Positions 23,957 through 32,786 of a DNA stretch of 56,861 nt are shown here, one piece after another; positions within the stretch are counted from its first letter, which is position 1, and each line of letters opens with the position of its first letter. Source of the DNA: Candidatus Stackebrandtia faecavium (GTDB lineage Bacteria; Actinomycetota; Actinomycetes; Mycobacteriales; Micromonosporaceae); assembly GCA_019112895.1 (NCBI GenBank), contig DXIM01000185.1:1-56861 (forward strand). Reading direction: 5' to 3'. Both the position numbers and the translations under genes were made by a program. The notes beneath the pieces were generated by a model, which was not told the DNA's origin, searched no databases, and worked only from the letters and a program-made list of their open reading frames with translations.

Positions 23957-25408
23957 TTTCTTGGCCTCGTAGCGCTGTCGGTACGCCAACGCGAGGCTGC
24001 AGATGGCGCCGACGGCCAACGCCAAAGCCAGGACGAGGAAACCGAAACTGTAGGCGTGGACGGAGGCGCGGGTCTCTTCGACGCCGCCGGACATCAGAGT
24101 TGACGAGTGCAGCCCGATGATCGCGGTCAAGATCGCGACTCCACCTGCGGCACCGATCTCGATGGCGGTGTTGAGAAGACCCCCCGCCAGTCCCGTGCGC
24201 GAGCTGGGTACTTCCGACATCGCCAGCACGGTGGTGCCGGAGAACGTGAGCCCGGTCCCGATTGGCAGCAGCGACATGCCGATGAACAGCAAGACATCGT
24301 GCGAGCCGTCGGCTTCCAAGGTGGCGACCAGGGCCGCCCCGGCCGTGGCAATGAACAAGCCGATCGCGGTGACGACACTGGCTCCCAGTTGGGCCACCAT
24401 CCGCCCCCCGAACAGCCCGGTGCCGAGCACCAGCGCGAACGGTAGGAACGCGAGGACGATCTCGGGCGCGGAGAAGCCGCGGACCTGCTGGAAGTAGAGA
24501 GTCAAAACCAGCGTGGCGACCGCGTTGGTCGCGGTGATGAGCAGCAGCCCGGCCCATGCGACACCACGTGGGCGAGACAGCAGGAAGCGCAGAGGAAGGA
24601 GCGGGTCCTTCACTCGAGATTCGACGATGCCGAGCATGCCGAGCAGGAGGACGCCTGCCCCGAGCGGAAGGAACGCGTCCGGGGCAGTGAAGGACGAGTT
24701 GCCCGCGCGCATCAAGCCATAGCTGATCCCGAGGATGCCCGCCGTCGCGAGCACTGCGCCGGGGATGTCGAGACGGATACGTCGTTGCGGCGCAGAGTCG
24801 GAGGGCACGACTTTTACCGCGCACAGCGCCAAGGATGCGGCGGCGATCGCCGGAACGGCGAATGCCCAACGCCACGACAGGGAGGCCGCGATCAGGCCCG
24901 ACGTAAGTAGCCCGCAAGTGCCACCAACGCTGCCCATGATCCCGTAGACCGCCAGCGCCCGGCGCCGATGGGAAGCGGAGGTGTAGATGCGTCCGACGAG
25001 AGCCATGCTGGCGGGCGCGGCGAATCCGGAGCCTGCACCCTGAATGAACCGGGAGATCACCATCATCGGGTGGCCGACACTGACTACTCCGAGAAGGGAA
25101 CCGACCGCGAACACGACGAGGCCGAGCGTCAGGGCGCGGCGCGGCCCGAACTTGTCACCGATCCGGCTTCCGAACAGCAGCAGTCCGCTGAATACCAGTC
25201 CGTATCCGGACGTGATGAGCGCGATGTCGGATTGGCTGAATCCTTGCCGTTCGGCGAAGAACGTCACGGGCACGACGACGATGGAGATCGCCATGATCAA
25301 CAGGAACTGGGTCAGCGCGACTGTGGCGAATGCAGCGGTCCGGCGTCTTGTGCTCGGGTTCTCGCTCGGGCTTGGAATCACACAGACCGTTTGAGTCTGA
25401 CTGACCAT
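23909..25408 (-). CDS. MFS transporter (DHA2-type, 14-helix drug:H+ antiporter family)
   Basis: The 499-aa protein shows about fourteen membrane helices. Loop 2-3 carries GSRIGDKFGPRRALTLG (motif A) and helix 4 carries ISRFIQGAGSGFAAPA (motif B). VGRIYTSASHRRRALAVYG, then GSVGGTCGLLTSGLI (motif C), place it among drug:H+ exporters. AAGGA precedes the ATG at 25408. The gene ends inside aacS on the other strand. A near-perfect inverted repeat 33 bases upstream may be a repressor site, though no regulator gene is adjacent. The substrate is unknown. Confidence 0.88.
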   Translation of the reverse strand: MVSQTQTVCVIPSPSENPSTRRRTAAFATVALTQFLLIMAISIVVVPVTFFAERQGFSQSDIALITSGYGLVFSGLLLFGSRIGDKFGPRRALTLGLVVFAVGSLLGVVSVGHPMMVISRFIQGAGSGFAAPASMALVGRIYTSASHRRRALAVYGIMGSVGGTCGLLTSGLIAASLSWRWAFAVPAIAAASLALCAVKVVPSDSAPQRRIRLDIPGAVLATAGILGISYGLMRAGNSSFTAPDAFLPLGAGVLLLGMLGIVESRVKDPLLPLRFLLSRPRGVAWAGLLLITATNAVATLVLTLYFQQVRGFSAPEIVLAFLPFALVLGTGLFGGRMVAQLGASVVTAIGLFIATAGAALVATLEADGSHDVLLFIGMSLLPIGTGLTFSGTTVLAMSEVPSSRTGLAGGLLNTAIEIGAAGGVAILTAIIGLHSSTLMSGGVEETRASVHAYSFGFLVLALALAVGAICSLALAYRQRYEAKKLGIAESHERVQRLGV

Positions 25409-25780
25409 GGGGGTGTCCTTCGTGATGGGGCTCGAAGGAAGACGTTAATGCGGATCGGCGCATTACGTAAGAGGTAAAGGGATATGTTTCTATCCTGTAG
25501 CCAGTACGCCATCGGCGTTTTGCCGTCAGTTTTTCGCCTGTTGACACGGCATATCTGCACCATTGTTCCCGAAAAGCTCTTGGGACGTCCGGCGGCAATT
25601 GTGACCAATCGTATACAGCCGAAGTGGCCGTTTTGACTGAGCGACGCTGTCGCCGATGCGCGTTAAAGTTGATGCCGTTTGCGGCAAGCTCGCAAGGGCC
25701 CATCGTCAGATGGCCACGGCGACGGCGCATTCGCCGAGGCGTAGGCTCGCAGGTGGGACGAATCACAACGACAGGAGTCG
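25409..25780. promoter_or_regulatory. Divergent intergenic region with a candidate repressor operator
   Basis: The 372 bases between the MFS gene and the glycosyltransferase gene contain no credible gene. ACGTTAATGCG (25442-25453 region) and CGCATTACGT (ending at 25468) form an inverted repeat, ACGT-AATGCG and its complement. One extra T and a GATCGG spacer are the only irregularities. It stands just upstream of the MFS start, as TetR/MarR operators of exporter genes do. Confidence 0.5.
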
Positions 25781-26923
25781 ATGCCAGTGACCGCAATGAA
25801 AGTCCTCGTAGATGCCACGAGTGTTCCCGCCGACCGTGGCGGTGTTGGGCGTTATGTGGACGGTCTACTTGCGGCGTTGTCGGAGTTCAAGGACGAGATC
25901 GAGCTGTCCGTCGTGTGCCAGCGGACGGATTCGGAGCGCTATCTCGAGCTGGCCTCGGGGGCGCAAGTGGTCGCCGCACCGCCCGCAGTCGCGCGTCGGG
26001 CGGCACGACTGGCCTGGGAACAGACCGGCCTGCCCATCCTGGCTCAGGAGCTCGGCGTCGATGTCCTGCATTCGCCGCATTACACGTCTCCGTTGCGGGC
26101 GAACTGCCCGATGACTGTCACGGTGCACGACGCCACCTTCTTCACCGAGCGCAGTCACTATGACAAGGCGAAGGGCGCCTTCTTCCGGTCGGCGATCAAG
26201 ACTTCCCTACGTCGCGCGGCGCGGGTGATCGTGCCCAGTAAAGCCACCCGGGACGAGCTCGTGCGGCTGTTGGACGCCAATGGCGACACGATCGATGTCG
26301 CCTATCACGGGGTGGACTCGCAGGCGTTTCATGTGCCCAGCGACGCCGAGAAGGAGCGGGTCGCGGCGCGCCTGGGCCTGACCGATACCGACTATGTGGC
26401 GTTTTTGGGCGTGATGGAGCCGCGCAAGAACGTGCCGAACCTGGTTCGGGGTTGGGCGTTGGCGGTGTCCGATATGCCGAACCCACCCGCGCTGGTTCTG
26501 GCGGGAGGTTCCGGACACGACGACGAGATCGATGAGGCCGTGGCGCAGGTGCCACATAACTTGAAGGTCGTGCGCCCCGGCTACCTGCGTTACACGGACC
26601 TGCCCGGTTATCTGGGTGGCGCGCGCGTGGCCGCGTACCCGTCTTACGGCGAGGGGTTCGGTCTTCCGATCGTCGAGGCGATGGGCTGCGGGGCGCCCGT
26701 GTTGACGACTCCGCGCTTGTCGGTGCCGGAGGTCGGCGGCGACGCTGTCTTGTACACCGGTGAGGAACCGGAACAAATCGCCGCAGGGCTGACCGAGGTG
26801 CTCACTGATGATCAACTGCGCTCGAAAATGTCACAGTTGGGCATAGAACGCGCACGGGAGTTCACCTGGGAAGCGAGCGCGCAGGCCCACCTGGAAACTT
26901 GGCGGCGCGTAGTCGGCACGTGA
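25781..26923 (+). CDS. GT4-family glycosyltransferase
   Basis: The 380-aa protein is a GT-B fold glycosyltransferase. The N-terminal acceptor domain shows MKVLVDATSVPADRGGVGRY and VTVHDATFFTERSHY. The C-terminal donor domain has FLGVMEPRKNVPNLVRGWAL, YPSYGEGFGLPIVEAMGCG (EX7E-type motif) and LSVPEVGGDAVLY. AGGAG lies three bases before the ATG, and a GTG six bases later is an alternative start. It sits directly before the GDP-mannose pyrophosphorylase gene, in the position of wbbL in mycobacteria. A role in wall-polysaccharide or glycolipid assembly with a nucleotide-sugar donor (GDP-mannose or dTDP-rhamnose) is therefore likely. Confidence 0.88.
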   Translation: MPVTAMKVLVDATSVPADRGGVGRYVDGLLAALSEFKDEIELSVVCQRTDSERYLELASGAQVVAAPPAVARRAARLAWEQTGLPILAQELGVDVLHSPHYTSPLRANCPMTVTVHDATFFTERSHYDKAKGAFFRSAIKTSLRRAARVIVPSKATRDELVRLLDANGDTIDVAYHGVDSQAFHVPSDAEKERVAARLGLTDTDYVAFLGVMEPRKNVPNLVRGWALAVSDMPNPPALVLAGGSGHDDEIDEAVAQVPHNLKVVRPGYLRYTDLPGYLGGARVAAYPSYGEGFGLPIVEAMGCGAPVLTTPRLSVPEVGGDAVLYTGEEPEQIAAGLTEVLTDDQLRSKMSQLGIERAREFTWEASAQAHLETWRRVVGT

Positions 26924-26961
26924 GTTTCAGTCGGGTTCGTCGACTCGGCATACTGAGCCGC

Positions 26962-28050
26962 ATGTTGCATGCGGTTATTCCGGCGGGCGGCAGCGGCACA
27001 CGTTTGTGGCCGCTGTCTCGGGCCGGCAATCCCAAGTTCTTGCATCCCCTGACGGGCAGCGATCGGTCGTTGCTGCAATCGACCTTCGACCGCTTGAGCG
27101 AACTGTCGAGCCCGGAACACCGCTATGTCGTGACCGGCACGTCGCATGCCGCCGCGGTGGCACGGCAGTTGCCGACGTTGCCGGAGAGCAACATCCTGGT
27201 CGAGCCGTCGCCTCGCGACTCCGCCGCGGCGATCGCGTTGGCGGCTGCGGTCATCGCCGAGCGCGAACCGCAGGCGCTCATGGGGTCGTTCGCGGCTGAC
27301 CATCTCATCGCCGATGTCGACGCTTTTGTCGAAACGGTGCGGGCAGCCATGACGATGGCGCAAGACGGCCTGCTGATGACCATCGGGATCACGCCGACCG
27401 GTGCCGACACCAGTTATGGGTACCTACGTCGCGGCGAAGACATGGCGGCCGGCAGCGTGCTGAGCGAGTTCAAAGAGAAGCCGGATCACGTGGCGGCGGT
27501 GGAATACGTCTCGTCGGGTAACTATCTGTGGAACGCGAGCATGTTCGTGTGGCGCGTTGACGTGTTCCTGGCCGAGCTGGGACGGCAGCAGCCGCGCCTG
27601 CTGGACACGGTGCAGCAGCTGGCCGCGGCGTGGCACACACCGAAACGCGACGAGCTCATGGGGCAGTTGTGGCCGACGCTGGACAAGATCTCGGTGGATT
27701 ACGCGGTCATGGAAGATGCCGCCGCTGCGGGGAAGGTCGGCGTCGTGCCTGGTGACTTCGGCTGGAACGACATCGGCGACTTCGACACGCTCGGCTCGGT
27801 GTTGCCGGCGGACGAGTCCGGAAACGTGATCATCGGCAAGGGCGAGACTGAATCCGATGTGGTTGCGGTCGACGCGCGGCGCAACGTCATCGTGCCGTCG
27901 TCCGGCCGACTGGTGGCCACAGTCGGCACCGACGACATGATCATCGTCGATACGCAGGACGCAGTCATGGTGTGCCCACGGGATCGCGCGCAGGAAGTCA
28001 AGGGCCTGGTCGACGCCATCAAGGACCGCGGCGACGTGTCACTGATCTGA
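26962..28050 (+). CDS. manC: Mannose-1-phosphate guanylyltransferase (GDP-mannose pyrophosphorylase)
   Basis: I favour ATG 26962 (MLHAVIPAGGSGTRLWPLSR), which places the nucleotide-binding GGSGTRLWPLSR right at the N-terminus as in the family. An in-frame GTG at 26920 overlaps the preceding stop (GTGA) and would add 14 residues. The 362-aa enzyme has the SFAADHLI metal site, EFKEKPDHVAAVEYV, NYLWNASMFVWR and GDFGWNDIGDFDTLG, all typical of type II GDP-mannose pyrophosphorylases. The C-terminal isomerase domain of bifunctional ManC is absent. It makes GDP-mannose from GTP and mannose-1-P, using the product of manB at 32787. Confidence 0.92.
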   Translation: MLHAVIPAGGSGTRLWPLSRAGNPKFLHPLTGSDRSLLQSTFDRLSELSSPEHRYVVTGTSHAAAVARQLPTLPESNILVEPSPRDSAAAIALAAAVIAEREPQALMGSFAADHLIADVDAFVETVRAAMTMAQDGLLMTIGITPTGADTSYGYLRRGEDMAAGSVLSEFKEKPDHVAAVEYVSSGNYLWNASMFVWRVDVFLAELGRQQPRLLDTVQQLAAAWHTPKRDELMGQLWPTLDKISVDYAVMEDAAAAGKVGVVPGDFGWNDIGDFDTLGSVLPADESGNVIIGKGETESDVVAVDARRNVIVPSSGRLVATVGTDDMIIVDTQDAVMVCPRDRAQEVKGLVDAIKDRGDVSLI

Positions 28051-28093
28051 GATCTGCTGCGTGGGTACCGGGCAGGTTTGCACCGAGCGGCCA

Positions 28094-28238
28094 CCGGGCT
28101 TGACCGACGGTCGGTCACCCGGCGGCGCAATGGGCTGGGGCCGCCCGCGTCCGGAGCCCGCCACCGCACTACCGGCGTCCGGTCATCGGGCAGGTTCGCC
28201 CGCGCGGCCGCCCGGCTCGACCAGCGTCTGGTCACCGG
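28094..28238. terminator. Two similar hairpins between converging manC and fbiB
   Basis: The first hairpin (28094-28122) has arms TGACCGAC and GTCGGTCA plus an outer CCGGG/CCCGG clamp. The second (28212-28238) has GACCAG/CTGGTC plus an outer CCGG/CCGG clamp and overlaps the fbiB stop codon. They share the same nested architecture and lack T-tracts. Each is placed to end one of the converging transcripts. Confidence 0.55.
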
Positions 28239-29524
28239 TGCAGCAGGTAGTCGTTCGCATCGCGGGGTGGCCTTTGCGGCGGCTCGGATCGGGCATAGCC
28301 GATCGCGACCGTGCCCAGCGGTTCGAAGTCATCGTCGAGATCGAGTGCCTCGCGGACAACGCCGGGGCAGAACATCGTCGACGAGATCCATGCCGAACCC
28401 AATCCGCGCCCGGCCAACGCGATGAGGAAGTTTTCGATCCCGGCTCCCGCTGCAACCGTGAACATGTCCCGTTCCGCCTGAGCACGTCGTGCATCCGGGT
28501 AAGGGTGGGCGGCGTCGCGCACGACCCCGGGGACGACGATCTCGGGTGCGCGCCACAAGATGTCGCCGCGCGAGATGCGCTTGTCGATTTGTGCGTCGCT
28601 GAAGCCGTCGCTGCGCAGGTCGCGGATCCAGGCGTGCCGCATCGCCTCCAACAATGCGCGCCGGTGACGGGTCACGTGCACGAAGCGCCAGGGCGTGCTG
28701 TGGTGCGGAGCGGGAGCGGTCACGGCCGCTGCGACGGCCGCCGCGATGTCGGCGCTTGGGACTGGCTCATCGCGGAATTCGCGTACGGTACGCCGGGCAT
28801 GAATGGCTTCGCGACGTCCGAGCTGGCGCGCCTCGGCCGCGCCGAGGTGGAATAGGTCCTCGTTTTGCTCGCGAATCATCGCCGTAGCGCCGGGGCCGTC
28901 TTCACCGGGTGCGATATCGAATCCCCGCACGACCGCGATCGGTAGCCGGGTCGTCTTGGATTTGACCAGGTCTCCGGCGCCGGCGAGTTCGTCGGCGATC
29001 GCCGGCATGGTGACGTCGAGCGGCGCGCCATGGTCGTCGGTGGTGCCGCGCAGGTCCCGAATCGCCGGCAGCCCGGCGAGCCCGATCGCGGTGTCGATCT
29101 GGCCGGTTCGCCATGCGCGCCCCATCGTGTCGGTGATGACGATCGCGACGTCGACACCCAAGTGGACGCGGATGTCGGCGCGCAGGCGCCTGGCGGAAGC
29201 GTCCGGATCTTTGGGAAGCAGCAGGCTGCGGCCGCCGGGAACATTCGAGGTGTCCACGCCGGCGGCGGCCAGCACGAGCCCCAAGGCATTGCGCACGATA
29301 CGGGTTCGGCCTTTGCGCGCGACGACGTCGACTGTCTCGGCGTCGATGGCGTCCTCGCGGTCGGCGTCGGTGAACCGGTCCTCGGCTTTCGACACGATCT
29401 TGCTGGTGACCACGAGGATGTCGCCGTCGCGAAGCCACGGTGCCTTCGCTGCGATGATCTGGGCGAGATCGTCGCCGGGTTGTATCTCTCCGATGCCGTC
29501 GACGCCGTCGATGGTGATGGTCAC
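28232..29524 (-). CDS. fbiB: Bifunctional F420 biosynthesis protein FbiB (glutamyl ligase + nitroreductase-like domain)
   Basis: The 430-aa protein combines a CofE coenzyme F420:L-glutamate ligase domain (about 1-240) with an FMN-binding nitroreductase-like domain (about 245-430), the actinobacterial FbiB architecture. CofE motifs include [35 protein letters not shown] and [19 protein letters not shown]. The second domain starts at [13 protein letters not shown] and has [20 protein letters not shown]. It adds glutamates to F420-0, and the second domain reduces dehydro-F420. The start is a GTG whose GTGA overlaps the fbiA stop, so the two are translationally coupled. Confidence 0.95.
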   Translation of the reverse strand: MTITIDGVDGIGEIQPGDDLAQIIAAKAPWLRDGDILVVTSKIVSKAEDRFTDADREDAIDAETVDVVARKGRTRIVRNALGLVLAAAGVDTSNVPGGRSLLLPKDPDASARRLRADIRVHLGVDVAIVITDTMGRAWRTGQIDTAIGLAGLPAIRDLRGTTDDHGAPLDVTMPAIADELAGAGDLVKSKTTRLPIAVVRGFDIAPGEDGPGATAMIREQNEDLFHLGAAEARQLGRREAIHARRTVREFRDEPVPSADIAAAVAAAVTAPAPHHSTPWRFVHVTRHRRALLEAMRHAWIRDLRSDGFSDAQIDKRISRGDILWRAPEIVVPGVVRDAAHPYPDARRAQAERDMFTVAAGAGIENFLIALAGRGLGSAWISSTMFCPGVVREALDLDDDFEPLGTVAIGYARSEPPQRPPRDANDYLLHR

Positions 29525-30468
29525 GGCCGGATTCCTACGGTTTCGAGGCCGGCCTCCACGATTTTGCGGGTCGCCTCAGGAGAGCTCATCCATAGTGGGC
29601 ACGAATGTACCGCCACGCCGGGTACCTCGACGCCATCGTCCGTGGTGTCCACAAGCCACGCATCGAGCAGGCCGTCTGCGCTGCGCGCACCGTAGAGCTC
29701 GCCCACGCCCTGCGCGGAGACCTCGACACCGATGCTGGTGAGGCATTTGTCGGCCATGCCGCGAACCACAGCCTTATCGATGATCCCCGATACCCCGATG
29801 ACCGGCGCCTTGCCGTTACGTAGTGCCTCCCGGATTCCCGGAACGGCCAGGATCGGAGCGATGCTCACGACCGGGTTGGACGGTGCGATCAAGACGACGT
29901 CGGCCGTCGCGATCGCGCTCAAGACGCCCGGGGCCGGTTGGGACTCGGCGGCACCGGTGAAGATGAAACGTTGTGCCGCCAGTTCGCCGCGGTGCCGCAC
30001 CCACCATTCCTGGAAATGGATCGCGCGTTGAGTGCCGTCGTCGTCGACCAGAACATGGGTCTCGACACGGTCATCGGACATGGGCAACATTTCGACGCCG
30101 GGTTCCCAGCGTTGACACAGCGCTTTGGTGACGGAGGACAGGCCGTAACCCGCGTTGAGCATCTGTGTCCGAATGAGGTGTGTGGCGATGTCCTTATCGC
30201 CCAGGGAGAACCAGGGTGCCTCGGCGCCGTAATCGGCCAGTTCCCTGCTGACGGCCCAGGTTTCGCCTTGGCGGCCCCAACCGCGCTCATCGTCGGCCGC
30301 TCCGCCGAGGGTGTACATGACACTGTCCAGATCGGGACAAATCTGCAAGCCATGCAACGCTACGTCGTCGCCCGTGTTCACGATCGCGGTAACGTCGCAG
30401 GGCAGGGTTCGCACACCCTGCAGAAATCGGGCTCCGCCCACTCCTCCAACCAGCACGGTTATTCGCAT
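29521..30468 (-). CDS. fbiA: 2-phospho-L-lactate (phosphoenolpyruvyl) transferase FbiA/CofD
   Basis: I start at ATG 30468 ([20 protein letters not shown]), nine bases after GAGG, giving 315 aa. An ATG at 30477 is too close to that site. CofD motifs are visible: the glycine-rich [40 protein letters not shown] and [11 protein letters not shown] with PVIGVSGII. It transfers the phosphoenolpyruvyl/phospholactyl group from the GDP-activated donor to Fo. It forms an operon with fbiB by a four-base overlap and diverges from a small membrane-protein gene only 49 bases away. The other F420 genes (fbiC, fbiD) are not in this window. Confidence 0.95.
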   Translation of the reverse strand: MRITVLVGGVGGARFLQGVRTLPCDVTAIVNTGDDVALHGLQICPDLDSVMYTLGGAADDERGWGRQGETWAVSRELADYGAEAPWFSLGDKDIATHLIRTQMLNAGYGLSSVTKALCQRWEPGVEMLPMSDDRVETHVLVDDDGTQRAIHFQEWWVRHRGELAAQRFIFTGAAESQPAPGVLSAIATADVVLIAPSNPVVSIAPILAVPGIREALRNGKAPVIGVSGIIDKAVVRGMADKCLTSIGVEVSAQGVGELYGARSADGLLDAWLVDTTDDGVEVPGVAVHSCPLWMSSPEATRKIVEAGLETVGIRP

Positions 30469-30517
30469 GCGGACCATCCTCGCTTATCGGTGAGCATTCG
30501 ACGAAGAAAGGGTCCAG

Positions 30518-31012
30518 ATGTCTGCGCAGCCAGTGCTTACGCCGCGGCTTGGTAAGGCGGTGGCGGTAATCCTGTTGGTGGTGGCCGTGGTGTTGGTGGC
30601 GGTTGTCGCGTCTCAGCTTTTCGTTCCGGATCCGGACCCGCGCAGTTCGCTCGGTTCGCGGGCCGCCGGTTTCGGTTTCACCGACCGGGCCCACGACACG
30701 TTGTTCGGCGCCGTTCCGCTGGCGCTGCCGCCGTTGGCCGCGTTCGTGTGTGGGAGCCGCAAGGTGCGGTGGTGTGCCGTGTTCGTCAATGTGGTCGTCG
30801 TCGCCTTGGCCGTGTTGATCGCCGCGGCCGCATTCAGTTTCGGAATCGACAGCGCCGGTCAGCAGTCTCAGGCGGGGGTTTCGTCCTGGATCACGCCGTA
30901 TTCGGCCGTGGAGTTGTTGTTCATGGACGCGGCCTTCATCGTTGTGGCCGGATGTGGTCTAGCCGCGACGGTGGTGGCGTTGCGCCGAAGTGGCCCGAGT
31001 GAGGCAGCGTGA
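30518..31012 (+). CDS. Small membrane protein of unknown function
   Basis: The 164-aa product has four predicted membrane helices at about 13-33 (AVAVILLVVAVVLVAVVAS), 63-80, 86-107 and 130-155. The loops are short and no catalytic motif is visible. AAAGGG lies eight bases before the ATG. It is encoded back to back with fbiA. I do not recognise a named family. Confidence 0.72.
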   Translation: MSAQPVLTPRLGKAVAVILLVVAVVLVAVVASQLFVPDPDPRSSLGSRAAGFGFTDRAHDTLFGAVPLALPPLAAFVCGSRKVRWCAVFVNVVVVALAVLIAAAAFSFGIDSAGQQSQAGVSSWITPYSAVELLFMDAAFIVVAGCGLAATVVALRRSGPSEAA

Positions 31013-31286
31013 CATCAGTGCGCTACTGTGCGTTATTGGTCGGTTTCTAGGTGTCATGCGTGTTTTTTCCGAAAATGTTCGGCTTAATACCAGATTCGCC
31101 AGACAAATGGAAATCACACACGTGTAATTCCCTGTGTGGGGTTTTCGCTAACGGCCAACGGTCGCATCGCGATGGCCCTGCACGGCACAGTGCGCCGTCC
31201 GTCGGGGGATGGGCGGCGCAACGCCGACGTCATTGGGGGTTTCGTGCCGGTGTGATGCCGGCACGTATTCAAGGAGGCGGACGTAC

Positions 31287-31661
31287 ATGGACGGCCGAGA
31301 CTTTCTGGCCGACCTTTTGGGGAGCGTCCCCGAGTGGCAGGAGCGCGCATTGTGCGCGCAGACTGACCCGGAGGCATTCTTCCCTGAAAAAGGGGGCTCG
31401 ACAAGGGAAGCCAAGCGGATCTGCACACGCTGCGAAGTCAAAGCGCAGTGTTTGGAGTTCGCCTTGGCGCACGATGAACGATTTGGAATCTGGGGTGGAC
31501 TGTCCGAGCGTGAACGGCGTCGCGCCAAACGTGAGGCACGCGAAGCCGCGCGTATATCGGAGCTCGCCGAGACCTCTCAGCCGGTGGTGATACCGATTCC
31601 GCAGCGGACTGCGGCGGAAACCGAAGTGCGCGAGGAAGAATCGCTGCCGAGCGCTGCGTGA
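31287..31661 (+). CDS. whiB: WhiB-family iron-sulfur transcription regulator (WhiB/WhmD/WhiB2-like)
   Basis: The ATG at 31287 follows AAGGAGG by nine bases, giving 124 aa. The four [4Fe-4S] cysteines are C23, C46, C49 and C55, arranged C-x22-C-x2-C-x5-C. DPEAFFPEKGGSTREAK lies between the first two, and the turn motif GIWGGLSERERR follows. A basic RRAKREAREAAR segment ends the core. Position next to the F420 and mannose genes matches whiB2 (Rv3260c), the septation/sporulation regulator. The tail (QPVVIPIPQRTAAETEVREE) is longer than usual. Of the 274 bases upstream, the only symmetry I see is an ACACGTGT palindrome at 31118-31125. Confidence 0.94.
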   Translation: MDGRDFLADLLGSVPEWQERALCAQTDPEAFFPEKGGSTREAKRICTRCEVKAQCLEFALAHDERFGIWGGLSERERRRAKREAREAARISELAETSQPVVIPIPQRTAAETEVREEESLPSAA

Positions 31662-31666
31662 GGCGA

Positions 31667-32143
31667 TTAGAGGTCGGGGTCGATGTCTTCGGGTTGTGTG
31701 CCGAGTAGATTCGCTATTTGTTCGACGAGAACGCCGCGCACGAGCGCGGCCAGCTCCTCCGCCCCGTGGGCTCGGAGCTCGAGCGGACGCCGGTACAGCA
31801 CGACCCTCGATGGTGGCCCCGACCCCGCGCTACTTTGGATGAGGCGCGCGAGCGCCACATCGCGGTCTTCGAGTACGTCCGTGTCGAATTGGTGAGATTC
31901 GGGCGGCACGTCTTCGACCGCGAACTCGACGTCTCGTAGACGAGATCGACCGAAACGGTTGCTCTCTTCGATGAGGCGTTCGAGTGTCTCGACTGTCTCG
32001 AGAACCAGGTCGTCGAAGGTCTGGGAGCGGGTACGACTCATCGGCACTGTTGGTGGCATGAGTCGTCCACGTAGGCCGCGACCGCGGCGATCCCTATGGC
32101 GCACGCCGACTAGCGTAGAGGAGTGGCAATATTTGGGCCACAC
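31667..32143 (-). CDS. Zincin_1/DUF1025-type protein with lost HExxH motif (Rv3259-like)
   Basis: The 158-aa frame begins at GTG 32143, eight bases after AGGAG. RRGRGLRGRLMPPTVPMSRT is conserved upstream of the usual domain, so the long start is preferred. TFDDLVLETVETLERL and DVEFAVEDVPP follow the metallopeptidase-family pattern. The C-terminal LVRGVLVEQIANLLGTQPE occupies the place of the zinc motif, but His residues are absent (VEQIAN instead of HExxH). It is therefore probably not a protease. It converges on whiB with five bases between stops, the same arrangement as Rv3259/Rv3260c. Confidence 0.82.
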   Translation of the reverse strand: MWPKYCHSSTLVGVRHRDRRGRGLRGRLMPPTVPMSRTRSQTFDDLVLETVETLERLIEESNRFGRSRLRDVEFAVEDVPPESHQFDTDVLEDRDVALARLIQSSAGSGPPSRVVLYRRPLELRAHGAEELAALVRGVLVEQIANLLGTQPEDIDPDL

Positions 32144-32297
32144 ATACCGCTCCTGCCGGGAGTGTCAATGCGGTGATGAAGGTTATCTATATGGTTGGTA
32201 AACGTCTTTCGGCCTTTTCGGACCCCGCGCGCGATGTTTGGCGTGTCGGGGTTAATTCGGCTTCCCTTACTGGCTGTCTAGCGATAGCGTCACGACC

Positions 32298-32726
32298 GTG
32301 AGGTCGCATCGGCGTTGTTCGCGTAACGGGTGTCGCGAGTCGGCAGTCGCCACCCTGACGTATGTCTACAATGATTCAACTGCGGTGGTGGGGCCGCTTT
32401 CCACGACCCCTGAGCCGCATATCTACGACCTGTGTGAGTCGCACGCGCGCAAACTGACGGCACCGCGAGGATGGGACCTTGTGCGGCACGTCGACGACTA
32501 CACCAGCCCGATGCCGTCGGGTGACGACCTCGTTGCGTTGGCCGACGCAGTACGTGAAGCCGCGAAGGCTCCCCCGGAGAAACCGGCCGACGTTCCGCCG
32601 CCGCCAAAGCGCCCGAAAGCGCCGACCGACAGGATGGCTCCGCGACGCCCCCGCCTGAGGGTCGTTGGCGGCGACGATTCACCTCACCCACAGGCGCAGG
32701 CCGATGAACCGCCGCGAGGCCGTTAG
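32298..32726 (+). CDS. DUF3499 protein (Rv3258c-like)
   Basis: The 142-aa protein starts at a GTG and opens with RRCSRNGCRESAVATLTYVY, then STAVVGPLSTTPEPHIYDLC and ESHARKLTAPRGWDLVRHVD. These are the defining blocks of DUF3499. Cysteines C7, C12 and C46 with H49 form a likely zinc site. The C-terminal half is Pro/Arg-rich and probably disordered. Its function is unknown, but in actinobacteria it almost always lies between whiB2 and the phosphomannomutase gene, as here. No good ribosome site is seen. Confidence 0.88.
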   Translation: MRSHRRCSRNGCRESAVATLTYVYNDSTAVVGPLSTTPEPHIYDLCESHARKLTAPRGWDLVRHVDDYTSPMPSGDDLVALADAVREAAKAPPEKPADVPPPPKRPKAPTDRMAPRRPRLRVVGGDDSPHPQAQADEPPRGR

Positions 32727-32786
32727 CTTCGTGGAGCCCGGTACGCTCATGGTGCGATTATTCGGACATGAGAGGGGCGCGCGGTA

